Source of the DNA: Henningerozyma blattae CBS 6284
Lineage: Eukaryota > Ascomycota > Saccharomycetes > Saccharomycetales > Saccharomycetaceae
Assembly (NCBI RefSeq): GCF_000315915.1
Contig: NC_020192.1
Coordinates: 744,001-808,000 of the forward strand
Direction: 5' to 3'
DNA: 64,000 nucleotides
The notes under the pieces were generated by a model. It ran no database searches. It had not been told where the DNA came from and worked only from the letters and a program-made list of their open reading frames with translations. This document shows, piece by piece, positions 61,828 to 64,000 of the stretch (its first letter is position 1; each line of letters opens with the position of its first letter). The position numbers and the translations under genes were made by a program.

Positions 61828-64000
61828 ATGAGCAATTTAGCGACTAATAGCCCTTCTGTCAATGAGAAATATGTCTGGGAAACAATTACAGGATTTCAAA
61901 AACAATTGCATGATCTACTGAAAAACAATCAATTAAGTGAAGATTTTACCTTATTAAATGGGTATCTTACTTTTGTTCAATCAAAATTGGAAAGGTTAGT
62001 TCAAAATTCAATTGATGAACAGCAATCTTGTTATTTGCAACCAACCTCAATTTCTTCAGACAACAATTTTAATGATAATGGCACGAACAATGAAACAAAA
62101 GATGCATCAATTACAATAAATGAAAAAATTGTCCCGTTAATTTTGGACATGCTTTGGGATAAGATTTATTATCCAATCTTTAAATGGTTTCAAGCTTGGA
62201 AAAGACATTTATCTCCAAAATCTTCTCAAGAACAACCCAAATATGTGGAATTTAGAAAAATGAATTCTAAATTTAATAAATTTTTTTCAATTGTTCATAA
62301 ATTTTATTATTTAACCATTGAATTATTGAATTCAAAATATGATATGTCAACAGTTATTTCTAATAAAATAATAAAAGATTTAAATTTGCCCTTATTTAAT
62401 GAATCTAAAAAATATTCCAAACCAACAAAATTAATTGAATTGAAGCAAGATAGTAAATTTACTGTTCTGGTTGTTGTTTCATTTCACAGATGTGTTTTAT
62501 ACCTTGGTTCGGCTCAAAGGTATAGAACAATGTCTGAAAAATTATTTGATAGATTTTCTGTTCAAGATTTCAAAAAAGCATTTAGATATTTGGATATTGC
62601 ATCATTGTTACTACCATCAGTTGGTGAACCTCATTTACAAAAAAGTTTAATATATTTGAATACAAATAATTTCGGTTGTGCTACTTATGAATTTATCCGA
62701 TGTTCATTATCAAGAATTCCAAATCAATCAGGTTTATCTATGTTTAAAACTATGATGTTTGATAAAAATAGTATTATACGTGAAAAATTTGATGAAATTT
62801 TAAAATCTACTCAAGTTTATGAAATTTCAGGTTCTAAAATTGTTAATAGAGAAATTATTGAATATTATTTCTTGGCATTATTTGGTTGTTATTTTGCTCC
62901 AACTTCGTGGACTAAGGAAAATAGTAATTTTGAAAAATTATATAATGATATGAATTTAAAATATTTGAAACGAATTTATTATGAAAGGATGAGTACACGT
63001 TATATCAAGAATATTCAATTAATCTTTAAAAATCTAATAATATTGATTGGCGGTTATCAATTATTAATTAATGAACAAAATAAAAAAATAACAACGTTAA
63101 ATGATTTAACTAATCAATTGATTAATTATTTGAATTTCACTTTTGAATTTATTTCTAATTTAATTGAAAATGTAATTAAGCCTGCATGGTGTAAAGATAT
63201 CGAAAATTGGGAATATTTGGCTATAATACGTATAATTGAATGTTGGATTAAATCAAATAAAATTATTCTTTTATTTTCACATCGTAATACTAAATTTTGT
63301 AAAAGTTTAGGAATCTTCTTAAATGAAATCTGGAAGAGTGAAAAATTGAATTTTGAAACTTTTTCTAAACATCGACCAAAGAGAAATTATTATTTCGAAG
63401 AAGATGTTATATTAAAGGAATTTTCATGTATTAATAATGTATTAACCGATTTCAATGATAATGAAATATTTTCTACAATTAATAAATCTGATCGATTGAT
63501 TGGCAATATCAATAAAGAAGAAAAATTAACAATTCAACAAGAAAATCAATTAAGATTAGAAGCTATTGTCTCCTCAGGCTATAAATTTTTAAATAATAAT
63601 TCATATGGTGTTGAATGGAATAATGATAAACATATTTATGAATTTAAAAATTGTAAAATTGAAATTAATAATAATAATATTACTAATAATTATATTAAGA
63701 TGAAATCAACTAATAATAATGAAACAATTTTTTCAAAGAAAAATAATGGATTCTCCAAAAGATCTAATGGAGAAAAATTAATTGCAGTAACAGAATTAGA
63801 AAATAAATTACAGCAGATTCGAAATCCCAAGAAATCACCTTCCACTTCATCAGCTCCAACCACTGCTTCATCGTTTATGAATAGAAGAAGTACTGAACCT
63901 TGGGGGTATAGTGGTTCATCTGTTCCCATGGCGCCAGAATCATTTACTATTAGACCAAGTTCTGCATTGACAAGTAAGAAAGATGATAATGTACAAGAAG
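61828..64000 (+). CDS. EBS1: Ebs1/Est1 family protein (SMG7-like), 3' end outside window
   Basis: The first 724 codons, still open at the window edge. The 14-3-3-like/TPR region (IVPLILDMLWDKIYYPIFKW, FSIVHKFYYLTIELLNSKYD, FRYLDIASLLLPSVGEPHLQ) is shared by telomerase regulator Est1 and its paralogue Ebs1, a nonsense-mediated decay and translation factor. S. cerevisiae Est1 is ~699 residues and Ebs1 ~884. This protein already exceeds Est1 and carries a Ser-rich C-terminal part (STEPWGYSGSSVPMAPESFT), so Ebs1 is the better guess. Neighbours are ambiguous: MSC2 points to EBS1, TOP3 to EST1. In a lineage that kept one copy it might serve both roles. Confidence 0.82.
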   Translation, partial: MSNLATNSPSVNEKYVWETITGFQKQLHDLLKNNQLSEDFTLLNGYLTFVQSKLERLVQNSIDEQQSCYLQPTSISSDNNFNDNGTNNETKDASITINEKIVPLILDMLWDKIYYPIFKWFQAWKRHLSPKSSQEQPKYVEFRKMNSKFNKFFSIVHKFYYLTIELLNSKYDMSTVISNKIIKDLNLPLFNESKKYSKPTKLIELKQDSKFTVLVVVSFHRCVLYLGSAQRYRTMSEKLFDRFSVQDFKKAFRYLDIASLLLPSVGEPHLQKSLIYLNTNNFGCATYEFIRCSLSRIPNQSGLSMFKTMMFDKNSIIREKFDEILKSTQVYEISGSKIVNREIIEYYFLALFGCYFAPTSWTKENSNFEKLYNDMNLKYLKRIYYERMSTRYIKNIQLIFKNLIILIGGYQLLINEQNKKITTLNDLTNQLINYLNFTFEFISNLIENVIKPAWCKDIENWEYLAIIRIIECWIKSNKIILLFSHRNTKFCKSLGIFLNEIWKSEKLNFETFSKHRPKRNYYFEEDVILKEFSCINNVLTDFNDNEIFSTINKSDRLIGNINKEEKLTIQQENQLRLEAIVSSGYKFLNNNSYGVEWNNDKHIYEFKNCKIEINNNNITNNYIKMKSTNNNETIFSKKNNGFSKRSNGEKLIAVTELENKLQQIRNPKKSPSTSSAPTTASSFMNRRSTEPWGYSGSSVPMAPESFTIRPSSALTSKKDDNVQE

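Overview
The window is yeast nuclear DNA. It is AT-rich (roughly two-thirds A+T by eye), nearly all genes are single uninterrupted reading frames, there are three Pol III tRNA genes and Ty1/copia retrotransposon relics, and the proteins are close to Saccharomyces cerevisiae ones. By gene order it belongs to the Saccharomycetaceae. Genes that lie on S. cerevisiae chromosome IV (RSM24-NGG1-UBC1-NVJ3-SCC2-CDC1-SND1-SLY1-HST4-MSS116-CAB5-CBS2-VPS64-MSC2-EBS1) alternate here with genes from the duplicated partner block on chromosome XII (PUS5, RPS31, GPN3, CSC1, TOP3). Many genes expected in a non-duplicated ancestor are missing between them. This fits a post-whole-genome-duplication yeast that lost duplicates in a different pattern from S. 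cerevisiae. The genus cannot be fixed from the sequence alone.

Layout. 1-3.3 kb: a graveyard of Ty1/copia elements on the minus strand. It includes a 440-bp solo LTR sitting inside the last codons of an older pol gene with a perfect 5-bp target duplication. 3.5-7.7 kb: DID2, a MDV1/CAF4 homologue and SPC34, a block collinear with S. cerevisiae chromosome XI right arm. 8.3-14.2 kb: a large palindrome. Two nearly identical PIR (HSP150-like) cell-wall genes face away from each other in ~1.4-kb inverted arms. Between them are an unrecognised 435-codon gene and, in mirror position, what reads as a decayed copy of that same gene. This palindrome sits exactly at the break between chromosome XI-like and chromosome IV-like gene order. 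14.3-31.7 kb: RSM24, NGG1, a tRNA-Ala/tRNA-Gly pair only 4 bp apart, UBC1, NVJ3, PUS5, SCC2, CDC1, RPS31. 32-49.4 kb: SND1, SLY1, HST4, GPN3, CSC1, MSS116, tRNA-Leu, a 65-codon orphan, CAB5. 49.6-64 kb: CBS2, an unrecognised gene with a homopolymer frameshift, a 2.4-kb gene-poor stretch, a VPS64/FAR10 FHA protein, MSC2, TOP3 and the 5' 724 codons of an EBS1/EST1 gene that runs off the window.

The genes are mostly unrelated housekeeping functions: ESCRT-III, mitochondrial division, kinetochore DASH ring, SAGA, ubiquitin conjugation, cohesin loading, ER-Golgi fusion, sirtuin, CoA synthesis, mitochondrial translation and splicing, zinc transport, topoisomerase. The most unusual material is the PIR palindrome, the nested retrotransposon relic, the two genes (NGG1 and the gene at 51.3 kb) that need a one-base shift at an A-tract to be read through, and the closely spaced tRNA pair with no terminator between its members. 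Protein lengths quoted for S. cerevisiae are from memory and approximate.
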